Made by a program: the position numbers and the translations under genes. The notes beneath the pieces are model-generated. The model was given only the letters and a program-made list of their open reading frames with translations, was not told the DNA's origin and made no database searches. A stretch of 64,000 nucleotides of DNA from Ilex aquifolium (lineage: Eukaryota > Streptophyta > Magnoliopsida > Aquifoliales > Aquifoliaceae), in NCBI GenBank assembly GCA_951799425.1, contig OX637398.1, forward strand, positions 1,240,001 to 1,304,000, written 5' to 3'. Below, one piece after another: positions 50,901-63,151 of this stretch. Every line of letters starts with the position of its first letter. Position 1 is the first letter of the stretch.

Positions 50901-53395
50901 GGGAATCTAAGTTACAGCAAAATTTTGTTCTTAAGATATTAGAGGTGCGCTTAGAATTATCCTCAACAATCCTACTTGCAACCTAGAATTAGTCCTCTAC
51001 TTCTTTAAGATGTTCTGTGATATCTAATAGCAACTAGCAAGTGATGAAACTCATCCTTTTTCAAATTTTCCCTCGTATCATTTATCCCCATCCCAACCAA
51101 CACACACAAACGGGCATCATTCTGATTAATTCTTCTATGTTTTTTTGGCTTCATAAAACTCAGACAGGTACCATTTTGCATGTTAACACAGTTGCAACTG
51201 CATTGCGGTGCCTTTCACAAGCTCCGAGATTGCCACCAGTGGACTGGGGAGCAATCATCAGAAGGTGCATGAGATATGAGGGTCAAATTGCTGAACTGTT
51301 ACCCCCAAATTCAGATCTTAAGAAAGGAATCCTTAGGGAGGAATGTCTACAGTTCTCTTTAGCTCATGCAAGCCAATTTGATTCTCTTCTTAGCTTCCTC
51401 GATGAGCTATCTGATCTGTCCAGGTTCAGGACCCTGGAGCTGAATCTGCAGTCGAGTATGCTCTTTCATCTGGCAACTCTAATAAAGACATTCTCAGGTT
51501 CTAGGATTGAGAAACTATTGGATGACGTGTCTAATTTCATGTGCTGGTTGGTTTCTTCTGACCAGCTTTATAACCCAGAACAGAAAAGCTTATTGCGGGT
51601 TTCATGCTGGAAGGGTCTTTATCTGTGTTGGGATGAGACTTCTCTTGATTCGCAAGAGTATATTTCTAACCTGGAACACTGCATGGAGGTGCTCTTTTCT
51701 TCTTTGCCTGGTTACTCAGCTCCTGTATTGGGATCAGTTCAGGGATATCTAGTACATGAGTGGTCTGCTGCAGTTAGATGCCTGGGGAAGGTTCAAAGGG
51801 GTTGGTTATTGGACCTTCTGCAGGTACTCAACTTTTCCTTGCCTATATTTATTACGAATGAAGTGTTTACCTTGAACATTCGTGCTTAGCTTGCCGCTTT
51901 TTGAATGAGCCAATGTTTTGATGTATTTGCGGCTCAAACTTAATTGGAAAAAAAAAACAAAGAAAGAAAGAAAGAAAAGAAAAGGAAACTACAAAAAAGA
52001 AAAAGAAAAAATGTAAGTCCTCCTTGCTAATCTTTTCCCAACAAAAGCCATGTACTTCAGTGTTTTGTTAGATATTAATCTATTGAGACTTTGATGGCTG
52101 TGTGAAGCGCACAAGCAGACTAAGTTGTTGTGAGGCATGGTGTTACTCCCATTGTAGTCCTTAAATTGCCTTGAGCATTGAGCTAGTCCAGTAATTTCTA
52201 CTGCCGTATGTCAATTGCAGGTTTCAGAGTTCGGTTTGATTGAAGGGAACAGCCCCTTTTTTGAGGTCATGAAAAAGATTCAAGCAAAGGCCAGGCTAGT
52301 TCGGATGGGTTGCATTCCATTGAGTGAGCTGGGAACACTGAAAGCTTATATATTGAACTACAAATCAGAAGGTCAGTTTGTCGAAGAGAGGTGGCCAGTT
52401 TGGAATTTGAGAAAATATTACATGATAGCTGGTGAATTTGTTAGTTTGGATTTTGAAATTTTGGCAGTGCTTGATTAATATATAGAAATCTCTCTATGTA
52501 AGCCAATAGATCCATGTAGACTCCAGAGCTAATCTTAACTTTCTGTCTTTGCAGCTATATGGGACGTTCTGGTAGAAGTTGTTGCAACTTTGCATCATGC
52601 AGGGGGAAGTATCAAAAGACAGTGGCTAGTTGATGCTGTGGAAATTAGCTGTGTCACAAGTTATCCTTCTACGGTAAGCTCCAATTCCCTTGGATGCAGA
52701 ACTATTAACAGTATGAAAGTGATGGTCAACTGTCATTAAGCCAAATTTGAAAGGTGCACGTTGAATGACATTTGTATTTCTTTGGATGGCATATCTCAGA
52801 GTTCCCTTTTTCCCGTTGCCCAAGTATTTAATAGAAACATAAAAATCAAAGATCAATTTTTTTGACTATATACCAGACTGGACCTATTGTTGAAAGCAAC
52901 AGTATCTACTTTGCAAGTTTGGTGAGTTATTAGTGAGCACACAACTACTTGTAACGGGCAATTGATTTCTGTTTTGCTAAGTTTATTTGCATTTATTATT
53001 TTTACTCATAGTTCTCCTGGCTTTCCCTTCAGGCTCTGCAGTTCATTGGCCTGCTAAGTGGTAGTTGCTCTAAATATATGTCTTTTCTGATTGTGGATCG
53101 ATTGACTGTGTTGAGTGACCTACCGGTCACCCTTAAATCTCTTCTATCAGACAGCAGTTGGGAGGTGGTGGCTGAATCTGTGGTTTTGTCTCTGTGGACA
53201 TCAACAGAACGGATATACGAATGGGCCATGCGTATAGCTCGTGGCGATGATTCACCCTGCCCACAATCTATCGACCAAAGTGAGAACGATATGGCTGTTT
53301 TTCTTTTGCAGGTGATGCATCATGCCTGTATTTCTTTGAAAGGCTATTTGCCACTAGAGAAGCAGCTTAAGGTTGCCAACCTGGTGGTCCCCTGA
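35914..53395 (+). CDS. RST1: RST1 (RESURRECTION1), focadhesin-like exosome-linker protein
   Basis: Coding exons: 35914-36306, 36528-36809, 36948-37031, 37208-37484, 38611-38861, 39400-39583, 39716-39909, 40030-40130, 40962-41037, 42772-42903, 42988-43069, 43612-43684, 45237-45405, 45599-45729, 45828-45919, 46217-46308, 46390-46605, 46723-46800, 47963-48145, 48819-49712, 49879-50175, 51164-51823, 52221-52371, 52555-52673 and 53033-53395. They join to 5574 bases and 1857 residues, close to the Arabidopsis protein. The start [19 protein letters not shown] and segments such as NEELL-type [20 protein letters not shown] and [18 protein letters not shown] identify RST1. The protein is built of helical ARM/HEAT-like repeats; exon 20 alone gives residues 1031-1328. 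With RIPR it links the Ski complex to the cytoplasmic exosome and prevents small-RNA production from mRNAs; mutants have wax and embryo defects. No lesion was found. Intron 4 is unusual and intron 9 carries a TRIM. Confidence 0.95.
37650..37940 (+). other. Coding-looking island inside RST1 intron 4
   Basis: After an acceptor-like CTGTACAG, an open stretch reads [20 protein letters not shown] and [14 protein letters not shown], ending at a TAG at 37858-37860. In another frame the following bases read [20 protein letters not shown] and [12 protein letters not shown]. The composition is protein-like, unlike the surrounding T-rich intron. The RST1 frame joins correctly only when this island is skipped (AAAATG to AATATATCG). 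It may be a fragment of another gene with a frameshift, or a cassette exon that truncates RST1. I do not recognise the family. Confidence 0.4.
41672..41992 (+). mobile_element. TRIM retroelement in RST1 intron 9
   Basis: Two 72-bp terminal repeats lie at 41672-41743 and 41921-41992. Both begin TGTTGAA and share TTTTAGAGTAGATGGTTGT; the right one ends in CA, the left one in TA. The sequence TGGTATCAGAGC at 41744-41755, directly after the left repeat, is the standard primer-binding site for initiator tRNA-Met. Near-identical 5-bp flanks (TGCAT, 41667-41671; TGCAC, 41993-41997) fit a target duplication. At 321 bp with no coding region it is a terminal-repeat retrotransposon in miniature. Its interior contains a duplicated segment (TATTTTCACGTGCTAGGC occurs twice). 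Confidence 0.88.
44046..44084. repeat. Poly-A/poly-G tract in RST1 intron 12
   Basis: An A run of about 12 is followed by G runs broken only by T. The tract is intronic and likely to vary in length or be uncertain in the assembly. Confidence 0.85.
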
Positions 53396-55069
53396 ATTTT
53401 ACATGGGAGTCTATGAAGGCAATTTGGGTGCAAGTCTAATAATGCTAATCCCTACAATATGTATCTTCACATGCAATATTATGTATCATTCACAGTTTGT
53501 AAAGATTCTTTGGCCACTAGCTTCAAAAAGAAAAAAGTTCGAAGATGATGAAGCTGTCGTTATGATCAGCAAGTGATGAACTTCAGCTCCCTCAAAAAAA
53601 ATGAGCATACTCCATACATATTCGAAGTGAATTGGCCAAAAGACCCAGAAGTCCAGTCTAGAGGGGTTTTAGGATAGAAATAGACAAGATTCATTTCATA
53701 TCCAAATCTAATCTGATCCATTTCATTACTTGTTTGCCTCTTCCCAGAGCCCAAACAGGGTCCTGTTTACTCATTACTGTATTATGTCTGTTGTAATCAT
53801 TTTTTTTGTGAATATATTTGGAGATTTTAATTATATGTGACAATTGTCGAACTTCTATCAATCTCTCACCTTAATAAAGTTCAAAATTCAATTTTTTTGT
53901 TTTTGTTTTGGAGAGCGTAGAAAATTTATTGGATCAAAAACAAAAATATTGGTGCATAAAAACTTAGCCCCCTCTAGCAGCCACAGCGCCTCTACGAAGT
54001 GCTTGGACAAAGTTTGGCGGTGGGAGACCGATGGGGGGCGGGTGTGGGTGGGGGTGTGGTGGCGTGAGAGAGAAACAGACGGGTGATTGAAATGTGAAAT
54101 TAATTAAAAGCACTATTAGGGAATAGGTATAGTTATGGAGTTATCCAATTTATAGAAGGTATTATATACCATTGTGAAACTCATTACGATAAACTAGAAC
54201 AAACTTGACGTCACAAGCTAGTAATAGATGACTTATTAAGCACTGTAAGGACATTAAAACTATAGAATGTTACATGAAATCGTCGTTTTCTATTGTTACA
54301 TAGTTACTTGTCTAAATGAATTGTTCGTTCTACGACACCTGCATATGGTCGGTCGAATTGAAGTAATACTTCGATCTAATGTTCACCCAATCAAATGCAA
54401 AGAATTAAATTAAGAATCACACAAAGGTATTGTGTAATGTTATATTATTTAGGGTTAATTGTATTAGAGGTCTTTAAAGTATGGGTTTATCTCATTTTGA
54501 TCCCTAATATTTCAGTTGTATCATTTTGATCCCCGAAGTATTGAATATATTTTTATATGGTCCTTCAAGCAGACAACGTCTATAGATTACTAATAATTTT
54601 TGATCATAAACTTGTCATGTATCTTCCATTGCAAATAACCCTATTATTTAAGAATAAGATAAAAAAAATTAAATAATATCACTGTAATATGTTTGGTCTC
54701 ATAACTAAAAATTCAAATTTTATTTAACTTATCATCATTAATTATTTAATTTTTAATTTTGATCAATCTAATAGTATACCTGCCAAAACACAAGGAAAAA
54801 ATAAAAATAAATTATACCGGCCAAAAAAAGGAAATCGAAAAATAAAACGGTATCACTTCGACGTCCATGAACGAGTAGGGCTTCCACCTGAATCACACTT
54901 TTGTTACAGACACTAGCTAATGAAGGAGAAGGAATAGCAGGGGTTAAGGAAAGGCGTCATCGTCTCTCCTTCACCACCACAAAATAGTAAATTGCAGAAC
55001 CAGAACCGCCGAGGAGTCGGACTGAGATAAGTCTCTCTCTCTAAACTAGCTTCATTATCAGAGTCACTG
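53396..55069. other. Intergenic DNA between RST1 and the PPR gene
   Basis: The left part should hold the RST1 3' untranslated region. A G-rich stretch lies at about 54016-54080. The segment near 54450-54600, with its repeated ATTTTGATCCC motifs, resembles a dispersed plant repeat family, but no ends were found. A CT-rich stretch at 55031-55043 probably belongs to the PPR leader. No other gene was seen. Confidence 0.5.
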
Positions 55070-56971
55070 ATGAATCGAACTTTAATTATTTCTGTAAATT
55101 CTTTCCTCCTTAAATCAATTTCAAAACCAATCTTCAATATCAAGTTTCATTCAAAAGCATCATTTTCATCGACATCTGTAGTAGCACCTTTGTCTTCCTA
55201 TTCTTCATCTCTGCAAACCACAACCCAGTCTTTATCCAACTCAATCTCAGGCTCACTTTACAGTTTTCTCCCCGAAACCCGGAACCCCAATAAGATAGTG
55301 AACCTCATATGCTCAAAGCTCAAACAAGAAAATGCCCAGATCGACTCTCTTCACCAAGACATACAAGGGCTTCTTCCTCATTTTGGTACTCATGAAATTT
55401 CTAGGGTTTTGTTGAGGTGCCAATCTGACTCATCCACTGCTCTCACTTTCTTCAACTGGGCCAAAAATGATCTGGGTCTCAAACCAAATACTCTTTGCTA
55501 TTGTATTATTGTTCATATTTTGGCATGGTCTAGGAACCTTGTCCAAGCAATGAAATTATTGTCTGAATTGGTAGAATTGAGAACAGATGTTTTCCAAAGT
55601 TTGGTTTCATGTACTAATGAGTGTAATTGGGACCCTGTTATCTTTGATATGCTTCTTAAGGCTTATGTCAACAAGGGTATGATTCGAGAGGGTTTGAGAT
55701 CCTTTAGGGAAATGGTGAAGCTTGGATTTGTTCCGAGAGTTATTACTATCAACTGTCTATTGAATGGTGTTTTGAAGTCAAATTATGTAGAAAAATGTTG
55801 GGAAATCTACGAAGAGATGGGAAGAATTGGGATACATCCGAATTCACATACGTTCAATATATTAACTCATGTTATGTGCAGAGATGGAGATGTGGATAAG
55901 GTGAATGAGTTCTTGGAGAAGATGGAAGAAGAAGGATTTGATCCTGATATTGTCACTTATAATACATTGATTGATAGCTATTGTAAAAAGGGAAGGTTAA
56001 AAGATGCATTGTATTTGTATAAAATTATGTATAGGAGAGGTATAACGCCAGATATGGTTACATATACGGCCTTGATAGATGGCTTCTGCAAGGCAGGCAA
56101 TGTGAGAGAGGCTCATCAGCTCTTTCATCGGATGGTTCATAGAGGGATTAGTCCAGATGTTTTTGCATATAATACCCTTATACGTGGTTACTGTAAGGAG
56201 GGAATGATGCAAGAGGCGAGGCTTTTGTTGCATGACATGATTGGGAATGGGGTTCGCCCTGACAGATACACTTGTTGTATACTTGTGGAAGGATATAGCA
56301 AAAAGAATAGGTTGCTTTCAGCCTTAAATCTGGTTGTGGAGCTTCAGAGATTTGGTGTTTCAATCTCTTGTGATGTCTATGCTTATCTCATTGTTTCTCT
56401 CTGTCAGGAGAGTCGGCCATTTGCTGCCAAGAACCTTTTGGAACAAATGTCTCGAGATGGCCACGAGCCTACTTTGGAGATCTACAATGAGTTGATTGAT
56501 TCTCTATGCAAGTGCAATTGTGTGGAGGAGGCATTACTCTTGAAATATGAAATGCTTTGTAAGGATAAAAAACCGGATTTAGTTACATATAGAGCTATTA
56601 TAAGTGGTTTGTGTAGATCAAGTAGAAATGTGGAGGGTGAATCCCTATTGAGAGAAATGGTTGACTCTGGAATGCTACCTGACATAGCCATTTGCAGAGC
56701 TTTGGTAAATGGATACTGCAAAGAGAGGAATATCTGTAAAGCGGAATCAATACTGAGATACTTTGCTGAGAAATTCCAAATAAATGACACAGAATGTTAT
56801 AATGCAGTTGTCAGGGTTCTTTGTGAGGAAGGCGGCGTTTCTAAGTCCATGGAGCTTCAGGATGAGATGCTGAAATTGGGCTTTGCGCCAAATAGCCTGA
56901 CGTGCAAGTATTTGATTGATGGTTTGCGGGGCGATATGGGTGTTGGCAAAAACAATCAGCATGTAAATTGA
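55070..56971 (+). CDS. P-class pentatricopeptide repeat protein
   Basis: One uninterrupted frame encodes 633 residues, as usual for intronless plant PPR genes. The first 60 or so residues are rich in Ser, Lys and hydrophobic residues with almost no acid (MNRTLIISVNSFLLKSISKP), a likely mitochondrial targeting sequence. From about residue 190 to the end, 35-residue repeats follow each other, for example VTYNTLIDSYCKKGRLKDAL, VTYTALIDGFCKAGNVREAH and FAYNTLIRGYCKEGMMQEAR. No L or S motifs and no E or DYW domain are visible, so it is P-class. Such proteins bind specific organelle RNAs for stabilisation, splicing or translation. The target here is unknown. From memory the nearest Arabidopsis relative is probably At5g40400. 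Confidence 0.93.
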   Translation: MNRTLIISVNSFLLKSISKPIFNIKFHSKASFSSTSVVAPLSSYSSSLQTTTQSLSNSISGSLYSFLPETRNPNKIVNLICSKLKQENAQIDSLHQDIQGLLPHFGTHEISRVLLRCQSDSSTALTFFNWAKNDLGLKPNTLCYCIIVHILAWSRNLVQAMKLLSELVELRTDVFQSLVSCTNECNWDPVIFDMLLKAYVNKGMIREGLRSFREMVKLGFVPRVITINCLLNGVLKSNYVEKCWEIYEEMGRIGIHPNSHTFNILTHVMCRDGDVDKVNEFLEKMEEEGFDPDIVTYNTLIDSYCKKGRLKDALYLYKIMYRRGITPDMVTYTALIDGFCKAGNVREAHQLFHRMVHRGISPDVFAYNTLIRGYCKEGMMQEARLLLHDMIGNGVRPDRYTCCILVEGYSKKNRLLSALNLVVELQRFGVSISCDVYAYLIVSLCQESRPFAAKNLLEQMSRDGHEPTLEIYNELIDSLCKCNCVEEALLLKYEMLCKDKKPDLVTYRAIISGLCRSSRNVEGESLLREMVDSGMLPDIAICRALVNGYCKERNICKAESILRYFAEKFQINDTECYNAVVRVLCEEGGVSKSMELQDEMLKLGFAPNSLTCKYLIDGLRGDMGVGKNNQHVN

Positions 56972-58768
56972 GAATGTTGAACTCGTGTTTCGGAGAATTC
57001 TTTGTGGCCTTGTAATGTGGAGGATGTAGCAAGTGCTCGCACAGTTGCATGCAGCGTGCCCGAGTTTGTTTGAGTGTTTTCTTCTTTGGTTTTGATGGGA
57101 GTTGTGATTGCTGTATGTGAATCATGCTGCTTGGTGGACTGATGGGAATGAGGATTAGGGGCAGAAGAACATTTCAGAAAAGTTTTGAAACAGGAATGCT
57201 ATTTAACTAGAGACTATACGTATGTAGATAAAGGATATGGTTCAGTGCATGAGGCTCTGTGACTATGGAGTCGCATATAAATGATTTCATTTCCTTGTTT
57301 TTATTCTTATAAGCAATCTCAATGTATTTTACTTGAATATAAATGATTGCAACTTCTCTTCCAAGATGGTTGGATGCACTTGTGAGCCCTTCACCAGTCA
57401 CTTCTTTAGTTATCACACACCATAAACTGAAATAGGATGCACTTGTGAGCCCCCTTCACCAGTCACACATACATACATATGGGGTTATTTCCTATTGAAG
57501 AAAAATAAAATAGAGGAAATCTTAATCCTTAGTTACCCAAATATGTTGGACAAAGAGGCTCCAACACCAACTTGTTATACAAAAGATAATAACACTCGTT
57601 GGACCTAATATACTATTACTGTTGTTGGATTTAAAAGATATTTTTTTAGATCTTTCTTTCATGTATAGGATAGATATTTAGACCAATAAGGTATACAATT
57701 GGCAGTATATGTCAGACTTGTATTTTTGAGACTCTTTAATAGACTACAATGACATAACAAGATTCATGTAGCTGACTCTAAAAATATTGGGACAAAATTT
57801 TGTTGAGTTGAGTAATTTTTCAAATAGCAAGCCAGCCCATGTTTAATACATTACTAGGTTCCTGTGAATTGTCGTACAAGTGGCAGTTTGCAAAAAATAA
57901 AAACAGCAATTGTTGTTCCATTTGGTATTTGAAAAACATAAAACTGATTTAAAAAACCAACATCAAATTCAAACTAGAGATTACACTTAGTACATGGGGT
58001 TTGGGGTTTCCAAAATTGCTTCTTAAATGCTCAACAGAGGATTGTAATTCAAACTACTAAAGGGCCTGCTTAAAACCTCAACTTTTTTTGGTTTCAAAGG
58101 AAAAAAGGCTTGATCCATTTGGACCCAGGCTTATTGAACAGCTTTTCCATCAATTTTTTGGGTAAAAATAGGTTTTTTTGAAAAATAGGACTTATCCAAG
58201 GATTTTCAAAGAAAAATCGGCTTTTTTGAGAATACTTCAAATGGTTCCAAAAGTTTTTTTAACTCTAATTTTTTCATTTCACTTTTTAAACCTATGTATC
58301 GCACCCAAAAAAACTAACTCCAAACGGGCCTATTGTCCTCAAAGAGTTTTCCCTCCCTAGATCTAGATGTAACATGCCAGACTTCAGACAAGTACAAAAG
58401 CAAAATTATAACATGTCTACTACGATAATAGGTGAAATGAAATTGTAACAATGAAAGACAGGCAAGGACACCACAGCCAGAATAATGTCACCTCTCAATT
58501 TATTTTCATAGAACCTGCGACCTTTAATCCTGGACATACCTACACATTTAAAAGATAATACAATTCATTACAACTAACCAACTATCGTTCAAAGCTGGCA
58601 GTTGATCAGAAGGTTCCCCCTTTATACATATCCCAAATATAAAATAAGACAAAACTGGAAAAGCAGAATTTAACAATTGCTAAAACATCTGAATTAGACT
58701 TGAAATGGATTTTTCGTTTACCTCAATGTACAACTCTGGCAATTAGTCTATCCACAAGAAACACCACC
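56972..58768. other. Convergent intergenic DNA between the PPR and CCCH/RRM genes
   Basis: Both genes end towards this region. A short duplication (GGATGCACTTGTGAGCCC followed by CTTCACCAGTCAC) occurs at about 57369-57403 and 57436-57468. No other gene, RNA or transposon was recognised. Confidence 0.55.
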
Positions 58769-61700
58769 TTAAAGTGGCTGTTTCTCAGATGATGATGTGG
58801 TTGAACTGGACTGAAAATGTCCATCGAGCTCCCTATGGTCACAATCGCTCTCTCTTCTTGCAATATATCCAGATTTTTCATTTTCCAAGGCAGGTTGTTT
58901 TCCAGAACCAGTGGATGCTTCTTCTGTAGGCATCATGTTAGCATCTGAAGGCCCTTTAGAAGACAACGGACTTTCTCTGCCACCGACATCCTTGCTACAG
59001 TTGGTAGGATTACTAGATGTGAGCCACACAAACTGCAAATCGTGACCTTGCCAGCATTTCCCATTCAAAAATGCCCTCTCAGCTGCACGTCGCGTCATGA
59101 AAGATATACGAGCCGAGCATTTTGATGTCTCAGAGACATTACCTCCATCCTGGGAATCTAAATCTTCTAGCTCCACAGTAGAAAGATCGCCATATGAAGA
59201 GAAGTGTTCCTTCAAAACAGCAACCTGGGAACACAAAAGTCAGCATTCTTACCATTTGTAGCATTGAGGAACATAGGGATAAAGAGCACATGGATACACA
59301 GTCTCTTTCAAACTGCTAAGAAAGTAAAGTTGCAGGGCTGAGATACATGATGAAGGTTGTGTATGAGAGGCAGTGTGTTTCAGAAGGCATAGGCATCATA
59401 TGAAGTATGTGAACTCCAAGCAAATGTTTCATTGCATCCCTTACAGTTCATTTTCTTTTACCTAACTCATGGAATATGCGTAACTTGGAAAAATACTAAA
59501 ATGAAAGTAAACAAACAAAACACATTATTCATCTTACAAACAATCATATGCACATATACAAGGATAAAAAGAAATTACTAAAGAAGTGATTCTAACACCT
59601 TAAAATCAGACCTATAAAACAACCCTTTCAGCCATAGATAGTAAACAGACATTTAGGAAGTTTATCCCAAAGTGATAGACAAGTTACCTCATTTCACCAA
59701 GCGAAATGCAAAGAATGCATGTAAGACAAATTGACATTTGATCCACCAAATGAATCGAAAATAATTTATGTATAGAGAGGGAGAGAGGAGGTGATGGAGA
59801 AAAAGATTACATTAGTAAGACCAGTTGGCAAAGGTGGAATGATCTTAAATGCGGTGGGACGGTTGTCCAATTTGAATCTATTGATAAAAGCTGCCCCTAC
59901 GGGAGCCAATGGACGAATTGAAGATTTCAAGCTTGAGGGTTCCGGCAGAGCCACAATTGAACTTGATTTGGAACTATGAGACCCAACATTCTCTGCAGCT
60001 TTGCCATTATCATTAACCACTTCAGCTTGCAGTGATGATACAACAGTACCAGGATCAGCGGATCTAGAAGCTGCAAATTTTGCAACATCAGCTACGGCAC
60101 CAGCTTTATGTCTTTTAGCAGCCTGCTCTGATGATGCCTCACCTTTCAGACCTTTACCCTGCAAAAAGCCAAAATCTAAATAGCCAACCAAAGAAGTGAC
60201 ACCAAACAAGAGGAGTCAGGGAAAGAGAGAGAGGGCGGGGGGTGAATTTGGTATCTTATATTACTATAGTGTGCAAATTCACATCATGTACTTGAATATA
60301 GTGCAGGAGCAAACAAACCAACAGCTTGATGCACACATAAGATCGGAATGGGGAAATAAAAAACGAAAGCATACAGAATTTGATATAATTAGTTAAGAAA
60401 CTCAATTGGGATCGACAATTTTAAGTCAAGTGTATTACTTGTTTCTCAAGCAAATCCAATTGCAGCCGCAAGTCATTCCGTTTCTGATCAAGCATCTCCT
60501 GCTTCTTGCGGACTTCCTTCTTCAAAAGCTCTATTTCATCCAGCTTCTTTTTTGAAGGAGGTTGGGCTCTGGGACCATTAGTTACCACAGGCTTAGGGTG
60601 ATCAGAGGCTGTCACAGGAATGACAGAAGCATGGGCAACACTACTCTTGAAAGGTGTAAACTGAATAATATCTTTTCCTCTGTTAGCAACAGATGATTGA
60701 GGTGGAACTGAACCAACTGTCATACTATTGCTGCTACTCATTCCATCATCAGGAATGCTGTCTCTATTAGCCCACATTAGCTTAATAAAGCGGTTACCCA
60801 TTATAGCATCAGGTGCCTTTACAGCTGCCTCTGCTTCTTCTCTCTTAGAGAACTGAACAAAAGCTCTTTCAGTATTGAATGGAATATAAATATCAATGAC
60901 CTCTCCAAATTTCTGGAAATGCGATAAAAGGGTATCCCTTCTGTTGTTTTTCAGGGGAATGCCATTAACAAATAGAGTACGTAGTGCCTTTTGAGCTGGT
61001 TTTCGGGTACTTTGCTTAGAAGAGCCAATGGCTTGTGGGCCAACATCATCCACATGGTTCCACTTCCTTTGACGGGCAGTGCCTTGAGCATTATACAATG
61101 GCTCCTCATCTTCCTTCGCTCCATTTTCTGTAGAATTTGAGGACCGCCTCATAGAATTCAAATTCTCTTTCATTTCTGATCTATTCTTCGAACTACCAAT
61201 TCTTTCCCACACAGTCTGACTTGTACTTTGAGATCCTACAGCAGTCCCAACTTTTGTAACAGGTTGCTCACTGTCACAGCCATTGCACAACCCTACATGA
61301 TGATGGCCACAAGGTTCTGCAACCAACAATGACTCAGTTTCATCATCATCAGATGGATTACAATCTAAGGGCACAGTTGATGTTTCAGGACACTTATTAG
61401 TCCATAGAGGCTCATCAGGATCATAGAAATCAGTTCCACCTACAACAGCAGAACCCATGAAATCACCTTTCAAGCCCAATCCATCATCAGCCATTCCAGG
61501 CTTGCTACTTTTGCCATGTACCACTTTGCTTTTCATAATTGTACTTGAAGGAGCACTAATGGCAGACAAAGGTCCTGGTCCAGCGGGCATTGCCAGCATG
61601 TGTACACTTGAGAGTGAAACAGGGAGATTAAATTGTGAAAGGCTCTGTAATTAAGAAAACAGCTTCGTTACAGCAGTTTTAACATATACCCAAAGCAAAA

Positions 61701-63151
61701 AAAAAAGTTGCAAAGATAAAATGAGATCATAGCTTCAGAAACAGCCCAGCATGCATTCATACAAACTCATACATGAAGACATTGTAAACCTATCTAGAAA
61801 TAGATAGTGCAATTTGTATGGCCTAAACATTGAACCAACTATATATAAACCACCCGCAATCCATTTCAGCTAGGACCTAGGATCATCTATTTAATGACAA
61901 AAAGATTTCAGCTGCAGAGGTCTTGGTACTTTAGCATATAGAGGCTCTAAGGTTAAAATGAATCAATGACCACACACAGATTGAGATATCTACAAGCGAG
62001 GTCCCCCTGTTCATAGGTACACCTTTAAGTTAGAACTGCTGAGAGTAAAGACCACTAAAAAAATTGCTGCAATTAGAAACAGTTGAAGCAGGCAATCATA
62101 TGGTACCTATGTCATACTTCTACAAGAATAGAGAACCAACAAATCTTGGCCAAAAAGCCATCATAATCTGGAAGTAACCATGTGAGATGCCACCCCAACA
62201 AACCAATGGCATCTTCAATATCATGTGCGCACATAGTTGATTGTAAGATGTAGAAATGTCTTTGTAGTTTGCACATATACATCAAATAACATAGAAGTAA
62301 TAAAGGCATTCCCCATATTCCCACATGTTATCTATTATCAAATAGGCAAATACGATAAGACTGAGGTGTACCTGTACATCTTCAACAACAATACGATTAA
62401 CACCATGCTCCATTGGGCACATGTCTCCTCTTAAGCAAAAGCCCTGCTCCTCGAAGTCTCTACATCGTTGGCGTGGAATGCCTATATTCATTGAAGGATT
62501 GATGGGTGGTCTGAGCATTCCCTGCAAGCCAAGGGGATGTACTATATCCAGACCACCATTCCGCATTCCTGGAACTAATCCAAATGCATTCCAAGATGCA
62601 CTCTGCGTGTTTGAAACATTTGGTACCCCCCTCCCTGCAAAAAGACTAGAAGGAACAGAACCCAGCGGAACCATTTGAGATGCAATATCAACTGTGCTAA
62701 ACCTAGAATCACGTTGGCTCCAGAAACCAGGTTCTCTTCCTCTACCCCTACCAGGATCAGGGTCACCAGATAATGATTGGTTCGCCCTGATTCTTTGGTT
62801 TAAATCTAGTGGATCTCGGGAAAATGATGCTAAACCAGGACGTCTTTTTTCAAACTTTGCGGGGAGATCTTTTGACATATGAGCAATGTTATAGTTTTTC
62901 CAGGTTTCATTTGACTGAGAATTGCCTTCCCTATAAAGGTGACCGTTTTCATATAGTTTGTTCCGCTTTCTGTATGATCTTGTTAAAACTTGTTCAAGAG
63001 TATCTCTCTCCGAAGATTGAGATCGTGTCTCCCGCCTTCGATGCTTATGGTTACGATCATCGTCATCATCACTGATTTCTTTATCCTCGGGGTCATTGGC
63101 ACAATCAGAAGGTGAAAGACCTGACTTTGGAGATGAAACTTTAAGCTCCAT
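58769..63151 (-). CDS. CCCH zinc-finger and RRM protein, RBM26/27-like
   Basis: Coding exons (minus strand): 63151-62372, 61644-60439, 60158-59811 and 59224-58769. All introns are in phase 0, and the protein has 929 residues. The N-terminus is acidic then Arg/Ser-rich. A CCCH finger lies at about residues 230-249 (CRDFEEQGFCLRGDMCPMEH, spacing C-X8-C-X5-C-X3-H). The conserved phrase FYDPDEPLW follows. An RRM starts near 482 (LFVNGIPLKNNRRD, with RNP1-like ERAFVQFSKREE). A Lys/Glu coiled coil lies at about 628-662. A second RRM-like fold near 765-845 spans the last intron (VAVLKEHFSSYGDL, then ARISFMTRRAAERA). Animal RBM26/27 with this layout work in nuclear RNA surveillance through the exosome adaptor PAXT. 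The plant role is inferred. From memory it corresponds to At3g27700, also near RST1 in Arabidopsis. Confidence 0.9.

Noticed and set aside
54450..54600. Repeated ATTTTGATCCC phrases as a transposon
   Set aside because: The text resembles a widespread plant repeat, but no inverted ends or target duplication could be placed.
57546..57567. TGTTGGA...TCCAACA as LTR ends
   Set aside because: The two words are only about 8 bases apart and form a small hairpin, so they are not an LTR.
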